Positions 19,878 through 29,979 of a stretch of DNA of 64,000 bases are shown here, piece after piece. This DNA is from Achromobacter veterisilvae (lineage in GTDB: Bacteria; Pseudomonadota; Gammaproteobacteria; Burkholderiales; Burkholderiaceae_B). The translations under genes and the position numbers were made by a program. Position 1 is the stretch's first letter. Each line of letters begins with the position of its first letter. Under the pieces are notes generated by a model, which saw only the letters and a program-made list of their open reading frames with translations, did no database searches and had not been told where the DNA came from. The stretch covers positions 62,001-126,000 of the forward strand of contig NZ_UFQC01000007.1 of the NCBI RefSeq assembly GCF_900496975.1, read 5' to 3'.

Positions 19878-21095
19878 TCAGCCGGCCTTGACGGACACGG
19901 CGGCGGACACCCGCTTGGCCTTGGCGCGGGCGGCGGCGACGTCGTCGGCCACGGCCAGGCCCACGCCCATGCGGCGCTTGACGAAGGATTCGGGCTTGCC
20001 GAACAGGCGGATGTCGGTGCCGGGCTCGGCCAGCGCCTCGGCCACGTTGTGGAACGAGACCGCGGCGGCATCGACGCCGCCGTAGATGACGCTGCTGGCG
20101 CCGGGCTGGCGCAGGCCGGTGTCCACCGGCAGGCCCAGCAGCGCCCGGGCGTGCAGTTCGAATTCGTTCTGGACCTGGGTGATCATGGTGACCATGCCGG
20201 TGTCGTGCGGGCGCGGGCTGACTTCCGAGAACCAGACCTGGTCGCCGGCCACGAAGAGTTCCACGCCGAAGACGCCCTGCCCGCCCAGGTTGGACGTGAC
20301 GGCCAGCGCGATCTCCCGCGACCGCTCCAGCGCGGCGGGCGACATGGGGTGCGGCTGCCAGCTTTCCACGTAGTCGCCGTCGACCTGCTTGTGCCCGATG
20401 GGCTCGCAGTAGCGGGTCTGGATCTGGCCGTCGGCGCCGCGCGCGCGCACGGTGAGCAGGGTGATTTCGTAGTCGAAGCGGATGAATCCCTCGACGATGG
20501 CGCGCCCGCCGCCCACCCGCCCGCCTTCCTGGGCGTAGCGCCAGGCGGCGGCGACGTCGTCCGCGGTCTTGATCAGGGCTTGCCCCTTGCCCGAGGAGGA
20601 CATGACCGGCTTGATGACGCAGGGGTAGCCGATGCCGCCGTCGATGGCCTGCAGCAATTCGTCTTCCGTGTCGACGAAACAGTAGGGCGAGGTGGGCAGC
20701 CCCAGGGTTTCCGCCGCCAGCCGGCGGATGCCCTCACGGTTCATGGTCAACTGGGCGGCGCGGGCCGTCGGGGTCACCCGGGCCACCCCGGCCGCTTCCA
20801 GTTCTACCAGTAAATTGGTGGCAATAGCCTCGATTTCGGGGACAATAACGTGCGGTCGCTCCTGTTCGATGATCTTGCGCAAGGCCTCCGGGTCAGTCAT
20901 CGAGACCACATGCGCCCGGTGCGCCACCTGGTGGCCCGGGGCGTCGGCGTACCGATCCACCGCGATGACTTCCACGCCCAGCCGCTGCAGGGCGATGATG
21001 ACCTCTTTGCCCAGTTCGCCCGAACCAAGCAGCATGACGCGGGTGGCCAGGGGGGACAAGGGCGTGCCAAGGACGGGGCTGGGAATGCTGGACAT
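19878..21095 (-). CDS. purT: Formate-dependent phosphoribosylglycinamide formyltransferase
   Basis: A 405-residue ATP-grasp enzyme that makes formyl-GAR from GAR, formate and ATP, the folate-independent version of purine step 3. The N-terminal motif [11 protein letters not shown] starts at residue 21. The ATP-grasp core includes [14 protein letters not shown], and the metal-binding end is GVFGVELFV with [12 protein letters not shown] chose the ATG at 21095 ([10 protein letters not shown]). The gene is divergent from kdsD with about 100 bp between, and has its own transcript. Confidence 0.95.
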   Translation of the reverse strand: MSSIPSPVLGTPLSPLATRVMLLGSGELGKEVIIALQRLGVEVIAVDRYADAPGHQVAHRAHVVSMTDPEALRKIIEQERPHVIVPEIEAIATNLLVELEAAGVARVTPTARAAQLTMNREGIRRLAAETLGLPTSPYCFVDTEDELLQAIDGGIGYPCVIKPVMSSSGKGQALIKTADDVAAAWRYAQEGGRVGGGRAIVEGFIRFDYEITLLTVRARGADGQIQTRYCEPIGHKQVDGDYVESWQPHPMSPAALERSREIALAVTSNLGGQGVFGVELFVAGDQVWFSEVSPRPHDTGMVTMITQVQNEFELHARALLGLPVDTGLRQPGASSVIYGGVDAAAVSFHNVAEALAEPGTDIRLFGKPESFVKRRMGVGLAVADDVAAARAKAKRVSAAVSVKAG

Positions 21096-21199
21096 GGGAC
21101 GAACCTGGAAAGGGAGTTTGAAATCCGTTGAAAAGAGCCGCCAGGATGCCATACCCCCCTGCCCGGGGCAAACCCGCCCACTGATATTAAAATCCGTCC

Positions 21200-22189
21200 A
21201 TGACTGACCATCCCACAACATCGTCCGAGACCGCTCTGGCATCTGCGCGCAGGACGCTGCAAATCGAAAGCCAGGGGCTGCTGGACCTGTCGGCAAGGCT
21301 GGACGACAGCTTTACGCATGCCGTGGCCATGCTGCTGGCCTGCCGCGGCCGCGTGGTCGTCAGCGGAATCGGCAAGACCGGCCACATCGCCCGCAAGATC
21401 GCGGCGACGCTGGCCTCGACCGGCACGCCCGCCTTCTTCCTGCACGCGGCCGAGGCCGTCCATGGCGACCTCGGCATGATCACCCGCGACGACGTGATCA
21501 TCGCCATCTCCTATTCGGGCTCCGGCCAGGAACTGCTGACCATCCTGCCGGTCGCCCGCCGGATGGGCGCGCGCCTGATCGCCATCACGGGCAATCCGCA
21601 GTCCGACCTGGCCGTGCTGGCCGACGTCCACCTGGACGCCAGCGTGGCCCAGGAGGCCTGCCCGCTGAACCTGGCGCCCACGGCCAGCACCACCGCGGCG
21701 CTGGCGCTGGGCGACGCGCTGGCCGTCGCCTGCCTGGAAGCCCGGGGGTTCGGGCCGCAGGATTTCGCGCGCTCGCATCCGGGCGGCGCGCTGGGCCGCC
21801 GCCTGCTGACCCACGTGCGCGACGTAATGCGCCAGGGCAGCGCCCTGCCCATCGTGACGGCCGGCACGCCGGTGTCGCAGGCGCTCGAAGTCATGTCCGC
21901 CAAGGGCATGGGCATGACGGTCGTGACCGACGCGCAGCACCGCCCCCTGGGCATCTTCACCGACGGCGACCTGCGCCGCCTGATCGCCCGGCACGGCGAC
22001 ATCCGCAGCCTGACCGTGGAAGCGGGCATGACGCGCTCGCCGCGCAGCATCAACCCCGAGGCGCTGGCGGTCGAGGCCGCCCAGCAAATGGACGAGCAAC
22101 GGCTCAACCACATGCTGGTGCTCGACAACGACGGCGCCCTGCTCGGCGCCCTGCACATGCATGATTTGATGGCCGCTAAAGTGGTATGA
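21200..22189 (+). CDS. kdsD: Arabinose-5-phosphate isomerase
   Basis: A 329-residue enzyme converting ribulose-5-phosphate to arabinose-5-phosphate, the first step to Kdo for lipopolysaccharide. The SIS domain (about 35-175) holds [24 protein letters not shown] and the [16 protein letters not shown] helix; two CBS domains follow (about 205-325). Its stop overlaps the kdsC start in ATGA. It opens the LPS export operon kdsD-kdsC-lptC-lptA-lptB, the standard order in Proteobacteria. Confidence 0.95.
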   Translation: MTDHPTTSSETALASARRTLQIESQGLLDLSARLDDSFTHAVAMLLACRGRVVVSGIGKTGHIARKIAATLASTGTPAFFLHAAEAVHGDLGMITRDDVIIAISYSGSGQELLTILPVARRMGARLIAITGNPQSDLAVLADVHLDASVAQEACPLNLAPTASTTAALALGDALAVACLEARGFGPQDFARSHPGGALGRRLLTHVRDVMRQGSALPIVTAGTPVSQALEVMSAKGMGMTVVTDAQHRPLGIFTDGDLRRLIARHGDIRSLTVEAGMTRSPRSINPEALAVEAAQQMDEQRLNHMLVLDNDGALLGALHMHDLMAAKVV

Positions 22190-22794
22190 CTATGACTCTT
22201 CCTGCTTCCGTGACTCACCCGGCCGAAGCGCTGGTCCTCGCCCGCATCCCCCCCACCGTGCGCGAACGCGCCGCCACCGTGCGCCTGATGGTGTTCGACG
22301 TGGACGGCGTGCTGACCGACGGCAGCCTCTACTACGGCGAAGGCGGCGAACTCCAGAAGCGCTTCAACGCGCTGGACGGCCACGGGCTGCGCCTGCTGAT
22401 GGAAGGCGGCTTGACGGTCGCGCTGATGACCGGCCGTTCGGGCCCGATCGTGGCGCGCCGCGCCGCCGAACTGGGCATCGCCGAGGTCATCCAGGGCGTG
22501 CGCGACAAGGGCGGCGCCCTGGCCGAACTTGCGCAGCGTTCCGGTGTCCAACTGAATCAGACCGGCTACATGGGCGATGACATCATCGACCTGCCGGCCA
22601 TGCAGCGCGCGGGCTTCGCCGCCAGCGTGCCGAACGCGCCGGGCTACGTCAGCCAGGCCGCCCACTGGGTGGCCTCGCAACCGGGCGGCGGCGGCGCGGT
22701 GCGCGAATGCTGCGACCTGCTGCTGGCGGCCCAGGGGCGCCTCGGCGCATTCCTGGCGGCCCCGGGCCTGCTGGGCCCGGGCGCGATCCAATGA
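22186..22794 (+). CDS. kdsC: Kdo-8-phosphate phosphatase
   Basis: A 202-residue HAD-superfamily phosphatase (type C0) releasing Kdo from Kdo-8-phosphate. Motif I MVFDVDGVLTDG is at residues 35-46 with nucleophile D38 and acid D40; MTGRSGPIV is motif II and GYMGDDIIDLP motif IV. The protein has about 20 extra residues at each end compared with the E. coli enzyme's core, including a Gly/Ala/Leu-rich tail. A second in-frame ATG lies two codons in. Confidence 0.93.
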   Translation: MTMTLPASVTHPAEALVLARIPPTVRERAATVRLMVFDVDGVLTDGSLYYGEGGELQKRFNALDGHGLRLLMEGGLTVALMTGRSGPIVARRAAELGIAEVIQGVRDKGGALAELAQRSGVQLNQTGYMGDDIIDLPAMQRAGFAASVPNAPGYVSQAAHWVASQPGGGGAVRECCDLLLAAQGRLGAFLAAPGLLGPGAIQ

Positions 22795-22831
22795 CGGCCG
22801 CGACAACCAACGCGCCCTTGCGGCGAACCCA

Positions 22832-23464
22832 ATGAAAGAACGCTTTCCCTCCCTGATCGCGCTGTTCCTGCTGCTGGTGCTGGTCACCAGTTCGTGGTGG
22901 GCGGCCGATTACGCGCAGCGGGCCATCCAGGTGGACCCGCCGCGCCGCATCACCCACGAGATGGACGCGTGGTCTCGCGACTTCGTCATGCTGCGCACCG
23001 ACCCCAACGGCCGGCCCATCAACCGGCTGGAAGGCGAGTACGCGGAGCACTTCCCCGACGACGACTCGTATCACATCACCGAACCGCGCGCGGTGGGCCA
23101 GCGCGAGACCAATCCCATCACCGTGGCCGTCTCGAAGACGGCCGTGATGGAGCAAGGCGGCAAGCGCATCGTCATGAACGGCGACGCGCACGTGCACCGC
23201 CAGCCGGACGCCAACAACGACATGCTGGACGTGCGCAGCCAGCAACTGATCATCCTGCCCGACGACGACGTGGTCTACACCGACCTGCCCGCGGAGGTGC
23301 TCAAGGGCCGCTCGCGCATGAACGGCAAGGGCATGCATTACAACAACAAGACCCGCCAACTGCAGGTTTCGGCATCGACCGATGTGGAAATCGCCGGTTC
23401 CGAAGGCAAGCAGCAACGTCGGACCGAGATTCCCGCCAACAACACTGACCAGAAGAAACCATGA
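22832..23464 (+). CDS. lptC: LPS export ABC transporter periplasmic protein LptC
   Basis: A 210-residue bitopic protein. The N-terminal helix (residues about 5-26, LIALFLLLVLVTSSWWAAD) anchors it in the inner membrane and the rest is the periplasmic beta-jellyroll that passes LPS from LptB2FG to LptA. LEGEYAEHFPDDDSYHITEP and VMNGDAHVHR belong to the LptC/OstA fold. I chose the ATG at 22832; the frame is open further upstream but overlaps kdsC. The stop overlaps the lptA start by four bases. Confidence 0.9.
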   Translation: MKERFPSLIALFLLLVLVTSSWWAADYAQRAIQVDPPRRITHEMDAWSRDFVMLRTDPNGRPINRLEGEYAEHFPDDDSYHITEPRAVGQRETNPITVAVSKTAVMEQGGKRIVMNGDAHVHRQPDANNDMLDVRSQQLIILPDDDVVYTDLPAEVLKGRSRMNGKGMHYNNKTRQLQVSASTDVEIAGSEGKQQRRTEIPANNTDQKKP

Positions 23465-24090
23465 CCGACCTCCGGATTCTCCTTGCCCCGACGACCCGCC
23501 TGATCGGCGCCGTCCTGCTGGCGGCTTCGGCGCTTGCGCCGGCCCACGCCGCGGATCCGGCGCCCAAGCCGGCCGCGCCGGCCGAAGAGCCCAGCACGCT
23601 GATCCTGTCGGATACGCTGCACTACGACGACGTGAAGAAGCAAAGCGTCTTCACGGGCAACGTCAACCTGACGCGCGGCCTCATGACCCTGACGTCGGAC
23701 ACCCTGCAGATGAACGAGGACGCGCAAGGCAACCAGTACGGCACCGCGACGGCCAACAAGGGCAAGGTCGTGACCATCCGCCAGGAACGCCCCGAGAACT
23801 TCGAACTCATCGAAGGCAAGGGCCTGCGCGCCGAATACGACGGCGCGAAGAGCACCTTCGACCTCATCGGCCAGGCCGTCGTGGTCCGCTACGTCTGTGG
23901 GAAGCCGTTCGACACCATTCGCGGCGAACGGGTACGCTACAACGAAAAGACCGGCACGTACGAAGCCCAGGGCGGGCCCAATTCCTCCGCAGCGGGCGGC
24001 CGGGTCCGCTCCGTGGCCGAGCCGCGCGCCAAGTCGGACGCCGCCATCGCGGAATGCCGCAAGCAGCAAGCCGCCAAGAAAGGGCGTTGA
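23461..24090 (+). CDS. lptA: LPS transport periplasmic protein LptA
   Basis: A 209-residue periplasmic bridge protein with a signal peptide (about 1-30, ending ALAPAHAA) and an OstA-like beta-jellyroll (about 45-170), including [20 protein letters not shown] and [12 protein letters not shown]. Oligomers carry LPS across the periplasm to LptD. The C-terminus ([10 protein letters not shown]) is basic. It overlaps lptC and is followed 34 bases later by lptB, as in other Burkholderiales. Confidence 0.92.
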   Translation: MTDLRILLAPTTRLIGAVLLAASALAPAHAADPAPKPAAPAEEPSTLILSDTLHYDDVKKQSVFTGNVNLTRGLMTLTSDTLQMNEDAQGNQYGTATANKGKVVTIRQERPENFELIEGKGLRAEYDGAKSTFDLIGQAVVVRYVCGKPFDTIRGERVRYNEKTGTYEAQGGPNSSAAGGRVRSVAEPRAKSDAAIAECRKQQAAKKGR

Positions 24091-24124
24091 AGCGCCTCCC
24101 CCCGCAACACCACTCGCAGCCACG

Positions 24125-24919
<795 letters not shown>

Positions 24920-25141
24920 CGGGCGGCTCCGGGAAGACCCCTAGGGCGCCTGCGCGCACCGCCAGCGCGCCCCGGGGGCTCAGCCATAAAATTGCCACGA
25001 TCTTGCGCTAGGTCAGCTTGTTTTATCGGCCCGAGTCTATACACTAGTACTAAACGAACCCTCTCAATCAAGGAGAACGCCTAACGAATCAACCGCGCTC
25101 TTTTGCGCACCTTTTTTCCTCTTTTAGAAGGAGAGCACACT

Positions 25142-25480
25142 ATGAACCTGAGCATCTGCGGTCGTCACCTCGACGTCACCCCGGCCATCCGGGAATATGT
25201 CATGAACAAACTGGCGCGAGTGCTGCGGCATTTCGATCACGTCATCGATACCCAGGTCATGCTCTCGGTAGAGCCCCTGCGGCATAGAGCCGAAATCACC
25301 ATGCGTCTGAGCGGTAAGGACATTCATTGTGAAGCAACCGATGAAAATCTCTATGCAGCCATAGATCTTCTTGCTGACAAAGTCGACCGTCAGGTCATCA
25401 AGCACAAGGACAAGGTACGAAGTCACACAGCGGAGTCCGTGAAGCGGCAAGCGGCGAATCTTTCGTCACCCCAGCAGTAA
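25142..25480 (+). CDS. hpf: Ribosome hibernation-promoting factor, short form
   Basis: A 112-residue HPF/YfiA protein (S30AE fold) that binds the 30S decoding centre in stationary phase and promotes 100S dimers. It starts MNLSICGRHLDVTPAIREYV and ends soon after the core, so it is the short type. AAGGAG lies eight bases before the ATG at 25142. A possible -10 element TATACA sits at 25038-25043, giving a leader of about 100 bases. It is normally part of the rpoN-hpf-ptsN group; here rpoN is missing from that position. Confidence 0.93.
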   Translation: MNLSICGRHLDVTPAIREYVMNKLARVLRHFDHVIDTQVMLSVEPLRHRAEITMRLSGKDIHCEATDENLYAAIDLLADKVDRQVIKHKDKVRSHTAESVKRQAANLSSPQQ

Positions 25481-25823
25481 CGCGCCTCACGATAGCTCGC
25501 CCTGCGCGACTAACGAAACAGCGATTCTCGAATCCTGACTGAGTCCCGGTGTCCCGCTAGACCACGAGTCCAGCCGGGGCATCGGCAAACTTCCCCCGCT
25601 TTGCCCCCTCTGCGTCCCCCATTCCCGGCCCAGCCGGCGATCCCAGATTCCCCCCAGATTCCGACGTTTCCCGAGCCGCGAGGCTGCGCCTGGCGCAAGA
25701 ATGCCCACAATCCGCCGCTATCGGTCTATGCTGTCGCTCTTGCCGCCCCACGGAGCGCCCACGCAGAGGACGTGCCGCAGAGGCCGATTATTGCACTGCA
25801 TCATATAACCATATAATGACCCG
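25481..25823. other. Intergenic region between hpf and ptsN
   Basis: A 343-bp stretch without a supported gene. The left part is C-rich on the plus strand with only incidental open frames on the minus strand. At its right end is a strong promoter-like sequence that abuts the ptsN start codon. No terminator hairpin is evident after hpf. Confidence 0.5.
25791..25817 (+). promoter_or_regulatory. Sigma-70-type promoter abutting ptsN
   Basis: TTGCAC at 25791-25796 and a perfect TATAAT at 25812-25817 are separated by 15 bases. The ptsN ATG begins six bases after the -10 box, near where transcription would start, so a leaderless mRNA would result. The short spacer is a weakness. Confidence 0.5.
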
Positions 25824-26279
25824 ATGAATCATTTGTCGCGCATCCTACCCGCCGGCAACGTCGTGCTCGATATGCTCGCAACGAGCAAGAAACGTGCGTT
25901 CGAACAGGCTGGCCTTCTCTTTGAAAACAACCACGGTTTGGCGCGGGCACTCGTGTTCGACAGCCTGTTCGCCCGGGAACGCCTGGGCTCCACGGCCCTG
26001 GGGCAGGGAGTGGCCGTTCCGCACGGCCGCGTGAAAGGCCTGGAACAGGCCCTGGCGGCCTTCATCCGCCTGGCGCAGCCCATCTCCTTCGATGCGCCCG
26101 ACGGCCAGCCGGTTTCGATGCTGCTGTGCCTGCTGGTGCCGGAAGCGGCCACGCAACAGCACCTGGACATCCTGGCCGAACTGGCCCAGCTCATGTCCAA
26201 CAAGGCATTGCGCGAGGCCCTGGCCACGGAAACCGATCCGGCCATCGTCCACAAGATGCTCACGACCGGCCAACTCTGA
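25824..26279 (+). CDS. ptsN: PTS IIA-like nitrogen regulatory protein PtsN
   Basis: A 151-residue EIIA-Ntr protein of the regulatory phosphotransferase system; it takes phosphate from NPr/HPr on H67 (GVAVPHGRV) and controls potassium transport and other targets instead of moving sugars. The EIIA type-2 fold fills the whole protein. The usual Shine-Dalgarno is absent: the ATG is preceded by a -10 box. Downstream hprK (21 bp away) fits the ptsN-hprK-rapZ group. Confidence 0.94.
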   Translation: MNHLSRILPAGNVVLDMLATSKKRAFEQAGLLFENNHGLARALVFDSLFARERLGSTALGQGVAVPHGRVKGLEQALAAFIRLAQPISFDAPDGQPVSMLLCLLVPEAATQQHLDILAELAQLMSNKALREALATETDPAIVHKMLTTGQL

Positions 26280-26300
26280 TCTCCTCGCGGAAACGCTGCC

Positions 26301-27227
26301 ATGCTCACGGTGCAGGAACTCGTCGACGACAACGCCGACAAAATCCCCTTTAACTGGATTTCGGGCCAGGGCGCCGCGGACCGCGCGATTCCCGACGACG
26401 GCATGTCGGCCGCGGACCTCGTCGGCCACTTGAACCTGATCCACCCGTCCCGCATCCAGGTGTTCGGGCAGGAAGAGCTGGCGTACTACACCCGCTTCGA
26501 CCTGCGCCGCCGCATGCACCACATGGACGAGCTGCTGATCGGCGGCGTCCCCGCCATCCTGCTGGCCGACGGCCTGACGCCGCCCCAGGACCTGATCGAC
26601 CAGTGCGACCAGCACCAGGTGCCGCTCCTGTCCACGCCCGTGGCGGCCGCGCAACTGATCGACCTGCTGCGCATCTACCTGGGCAAGAAGCTGGCGCCCA
26701 CGACCACGGTGCACGGCGTATTTCTGGACGTGCTGGGCCTGGGCGTGCTGATCACCGGCGAATCCGGCCTGGGCAAGAGCGAACTGGCGCTGGAACTGAT
26801 CTCGCGCGGGCATGGCCTGGTGGCCGACGACGCCGTGGAGTTCTCGCGCACCGCGCCCAACATGATCGAAGGCCACTGTCCGCAACTGCTCCAGAACCTG
26901 CTGGAAGTGCGCGGCCTGGGCCTGCTCGACATCCGCACCATCTTCGGCGAAACCTCCGTGCGCCGGAAGATGCGGCTCAAGCTCATCGTGCACCTGGTGC
27001 GCGCCACCGCGCAGGACAAGTTCGAACGCCTGCCGCTGCAGGACATCACGCAGGACATGCTCGGCCTGCCGGTGCGCAAAGTCATGCTGCAAGTCGCCGC
27101 GGGCCGCAATCTGGCGGTGCTGGTGGAGGCCGCCGTGCGCAACACCATCCTGAAGCTGCGCGGCATCGACACGCTGGGCGAATTCATGGAACGCCAGGCC
27201 ATGGCGATCCTGCAAAGCAGCAAATAG
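26301..27227 (+). CDS. hprK: HPr kinase/phosphorylase
   Basis: A 308-residue bifunctional enzyme that phosphorylates or dephosphorylates a serine on HPr. The P-loop GESGLGKSE is near residue 153 and is followed by the family helix [15 protein letters not shown]. The signature around [16 protein letters not shown] and the C-terminal stretch [15 protein letters not shown] are conserved. In beta-proteobacteria it belongs to an incomplete PTS that has only regulatory roles. The gene is directly followed by a MocR-type regulator starting 4 bp after its stop. Confidence 0.95.
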   Translation: MLTVQELVDDNADKIPFNWISGQGAADRAIPDDGMSAADLVGHLNLIHPSRIQVFGQEELAYYTRFDLRRRMHHMDELLIGGVPAILLADGLTPPQDLIDQCDQHQVPLLSTPVAAAQLIDLLRIYLGKKLAPTTTVHGVFLDVLGLGVLITGESGLGKSELALELISRGHGLVADDAVEFSRTAPNMIEGHCPQLLQNLLEVRGLGLLDIRTIFGETSVRRKMRLKLIVHLVRATAQDKFERLPLQDITQDMLGLPVRKVMLQVAAGRNLAVLVEAAVRNTILKLRGIDTLGEFMERQAMAILQSSK

Positions 27228-27231
27228 GCGC

Positions 27232-28683
27232 GTGTCGCCCGGCGGCGCCGTGAGCCTCTACGAAACGCTGGCCGCCGAGATCGCCAAGTCGATCCGCGAC
27301 GGCGTGCTGCGCGCGGGCGACAAGCTCCCCTCCGTGCGCGACGCCTGCGCGGCGCGGGGCGTCAGCCCCTCCACGGTGTTCCAGGCCTATTACCTGCTGG
27401 AAGCGCGCGGCCTGATCCGGGCGCAGCCGCGTTCCGGCTACTACGTCAGCGCGCCCGCCGTCTCGCTGCCGCCGGAACCCGGCCCGTCGAACCCGGACGG
27501 CGAATCGACGGAACTCGCGATCAGCGAGCGCATCTTCGACATCCTGGGTTCCGTGCGCAACCGCGACGTCGCGCCGCTGGGCTCGGCCTTCCCCTCCCCG
27601 CTGCTGTTCCCGCTGCCGCGGCTGGCCCAGGCCATGGCCGCGCACCTCAAGCGCCAGGATCCGCTCGATACCGTGGAAGACCTGGCCCCCGGCAATCCCG
27701 GCCTGCGCCGGCAGATCGCGCTGCGCTACCTGATCGGCGGCATCAACGTGCCCGCGGCCGACATCGTCGTCACCAACGGCGCGCTCGAAGCGCTCAATCT
27801 CTGCCTGCAGGCGGTCACCCGGCCCGGCGACACGGTCATGGTCGAGGCCCCCACCTTCTACGGCGCCCTGCAGGCGCTCGAACGGCAGGGACTGAAGGCG
27901 CTGGAAGTGCCCACCCATCCTCGCACCGGCATCGACCTGGACGCGATGGAAACCGCCATCCGTCGCCACGCGCCCAAGGCCTGCTGGCTGATGACGCAGT
28001 TCCAGAATCCGCTGGGCAGCCTGATGCCGGACGACAGGAAGCGGCAGTTGGTGGACGTGCTGGCGCGCCACGGCATCCCCCTGATCGAAGACGACGTGTA
28101 CGGCGAGCTGTACTTCGGCGCCGCGCGGCCCGTGCCCGCCAAGGCCTACGACACCCAGGGCCTGGTGCTGCATTGCTCGTCGTTCTCGAAATGCCTGGCG
28201 CCGGGCTACCGCATCGGCTGGACGTCCGCCGGCCGCTATACCCAGCGCGTGCAGCGCCTGAAACTGTCGTCGACGCTATCGGCGTCCGGCCCCGCCCAGG
28301 GCGCCATCGCCGAATACCTGGAGCAAGGCGGCTATGACCGGCACCTGCGCCGGCTGCGCGCGACGCTGCAGGCGCAGCAAGAGCGCATGGCCGACGCGAT
28401 CGCCCAGGAGTTTCCCGCCGGCACGCGCGTCACCCGCCCGCAAGGCGGGTTCTTCCTGTGGCTGGAACTGCCCGCGCCGGTGGATGCGCTGGCCTTGCAC
28501 CGGCAGGCCCTGGCGCGCGGCATCAGCGTGGCGCCGGGCCCCATCTTTTCCGCCAGCGGCCAATTCGGCAGCGCGCTGCGCCTGAACTATGGACACCCCT
28601 GGAACGCCGGCACGCAGGACGCGGTCCGCGTCCTGGGCGAACTGGCGCGCAAGGCCTGCGCGCAGGCCTTGAAGGCGGGCTAG
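27232..28683 (+). CDS. MocR/PdxR-type GntR regulator with aminotransferase domain
   Basis: A 483-residue fusion: a GntR winged helix (about 1-75; KLPSVRDACAARGVSPSTVF) and a fold-type I aminotransferase-like domain (about 110-475). The PLP lysine is near residue 320 in SSFSKCLAPGYRIGW; PTFYGALQALER and LIEDDVYGELYFG match the family. MocR proteins regulate vitamin B6, amino-acid or taurine genes. The start is GTG at 27232, or a second GTG at 27250 that gives MSLYETLAAEIA; neither has a clear Shine-Dalgarno. It interrupts the usual hprK-rapZ adjacency. Targets are unknown. Confidence 0.9.
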   Translation: MSPGGAVSLYETLAAEIAKSIRDGVLRAGDKLPSVRDACAARGVSPSTVFQAYYLLEARGLIRAQPRSGYYVSAPAVSLPPEPGPSNPDGESTELAISERIFDILGSVRNRDVAPLGSAFPSPLLFPLPRLAQAMAAHLKRQDPLDTVEDLAPGNPGLRRQIALRYLIGGINVPAADIVVTNGALEALNLCLQAVTRPGDTVMVEAPTFYGALQALERQGLKALEVPTHPRTGIDLDAMETAIRRHAPKACWLMTQFQNPLGSLMPDDRKRQLVDVLARHGIPLIEDDVYGELYFGAARPVPAKAYDTQGLVLHCSSFSKCLAPGYRIGWTSAGRYTQRVQRLKLSSTLSASGPAQGAIAEYLEQGGYDRHLRRLRATLQAQQERMADAIAQEFPAGTRVTRPQGGFFLWLELPAPVDALALHRQALARGISVAPGPIFSASGQFGSALRLNYGHPWNAGTQDAVRVLGELARKACAQALKAG

Positions 28684-28686
28684 CCC

Positions 28687-29967
28687 CTAGTTCCGCGTCG
28701 ACGCGGCGCGCGCCCGCTTGACCTCCAGCGGCGTCACGCCACCGGCCTCGTTGCCCCAGCTATTGCGGATGTAGGACACGAGCATGGCGACGTCGCCATC
28801 GTTGAGCGACTGCCCGAACGGCGGCATGCCGTGGGGCCGGGGATTCGCCGCGGTGGCGGGCGCGTAGCCGCCGTCGAGCACCATGCGGATGGCATTGACG
28901 GGCGACGGCGCCGTCACGGTGGGGTTGCCGGCCAGCGCGGGCCAGGCCGCGCCGCTGCCCTCGCCCGCGGGCTGGTGGCATTGCGCGCATTGCTGGCGGT
29001 AGAGCTTGCCGCCCAGTTCCATCGCCGCCGGCGAGACCGCCGCCTTGGGCGGATCCGCCGCGGCCGGCCCGGCAGGCAGGGACTTGAGATAGACCCCGAT
29101 GGCCAGCGCGTCGCCGTCGCTCAGGTGCTGAGTGCTGCCCAGCACCACTTCGGCCATGGGGCCGCTGGCGCTGGAATGCCGCGAGATGCCCGTCTTGAGC
29201 AGCGCGGCGATGTCTTCCGCCGACCAGCGGCCCAGGCCGGTCTGCATATCGTTGGTGAGCGGCGGCGCGTACCAGTCCAGCACCGGAATCACGCCGCCCG
29301 CCAGGGACTGGTCCGAACGCAGCGCGCCCATGCCGTTGCGCGGCGTGTGGCAGGCGGCGCAATGCCCCAGCCCTTCGACCAGGTAGCGGCCGCGGTTCCA
29401 TTGCACCGATTGCCCCGCGTCGTCGTCCTGGACGCCCGGCTTGAAGTACAGCGCCCGCCAGGCGGCCAGCAGGGCGCGCCGGTCGTACGGGAAATCGAGT
29501 TCGGGCGGCCGGCTGGGCTGGCTGACCGGCGGCACGCTGCGCAGATAGGCGTACAGGGCATCCGAATCCGCGCGGGTGATGCGCGTGTATTCCGTGTACG
29601 GGAAAGCGGGATAGAGCAGCGTGCCGTCCCGCGACTTGCCGTTGTGCAGCGCCTGCCAGAAGTCGTCGGCCGTCCAGGCGCCGATGCCGGTTTGTTCGTC
29701 GGGCGTGATGTTCGGGCCGTATACCGTGCCGAACGGCGTGGGAATGGGCGTGCCGCCGGCCAGCGCCTTGCCGCCGCGGCTGGTGTGGCAGGCCATGCAG
29801 TTGCCCGCCAGCGCGAGGTAGCGCCCGCGCTCGACCAGGGTGGCGGCGTCCGCCGCGGCGGCGGGGCCCGTGCTGGCATCGTCGCGCGTGCCCGCCCAAT
29901 AGAGGCCGCCCGCCGCCGCGACCGCCGCCAGCAGCAGGACCCACAGGACTTTCTTCATCGGTTTCAT
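28687..29967 (-). CDS. Trihaem c-type cytochrome, dehydrogenase-subunit type
   Basis: A 426-residue membrane-anchored or exported cytochrome. The N-terminal hydrophobic stretch (VLWVLLLAAVAAAGGLYWAG) is a signal or anchor. Three CxxCH haem sites are present: CMACH at 57-61, CAACH near 204 and CAQCH near 327. The first domain GRYLALAGNCMACHTSRGG resembles the cytochrome subunit of alcohol or gluconate dehydrogenases. GGGGGAA precedes the ATG at 29967. It forms a pair with the dihaem cytochrome upstream (12-bp gap). No dehydrogenase gene is adjacent, so the electron donor is unknown. Confidence 0.9.
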   Translation of the reverse strand: MKPMKKVLWVLLLAAVAAAGGLYWAGTRDDASTGPAAAADAATLVERGRYLALAGNCMACHTSRGGKALAGGTPIPTPFGTVYGPNITPDEQTGIGAWTADDFWQALHNGKSRDGTLLYPAFPYTEYTRITRADSDALYAYLRSVPPVSQPSRPPELDFPYDRRALLAAWRALYFKPGVQDDDAGQSVQWNRGRYLVEGLGHCAACHTPRNGMGALRSDQSLAGGVIPVLDWYAPPLTNDMQTGLGRWSAEDIAALLKTGISRHSSASGPMAEVVLGSTQHLSDGDALAIGVYLKSLPAGPAAADPPKAAVSPAAMELGGKLYRQQCAQCHQPAGEGSGAAWPALAGNPTVTAPSPVNAIRMVLDGGYAPATAANPRPHGMPPFGQSLNDGDVAMLVSYIRNSWGNEAGGVTPLEVKRARAASTRN

Positions 29968-29979
29968 CTGTTCCCCCGC

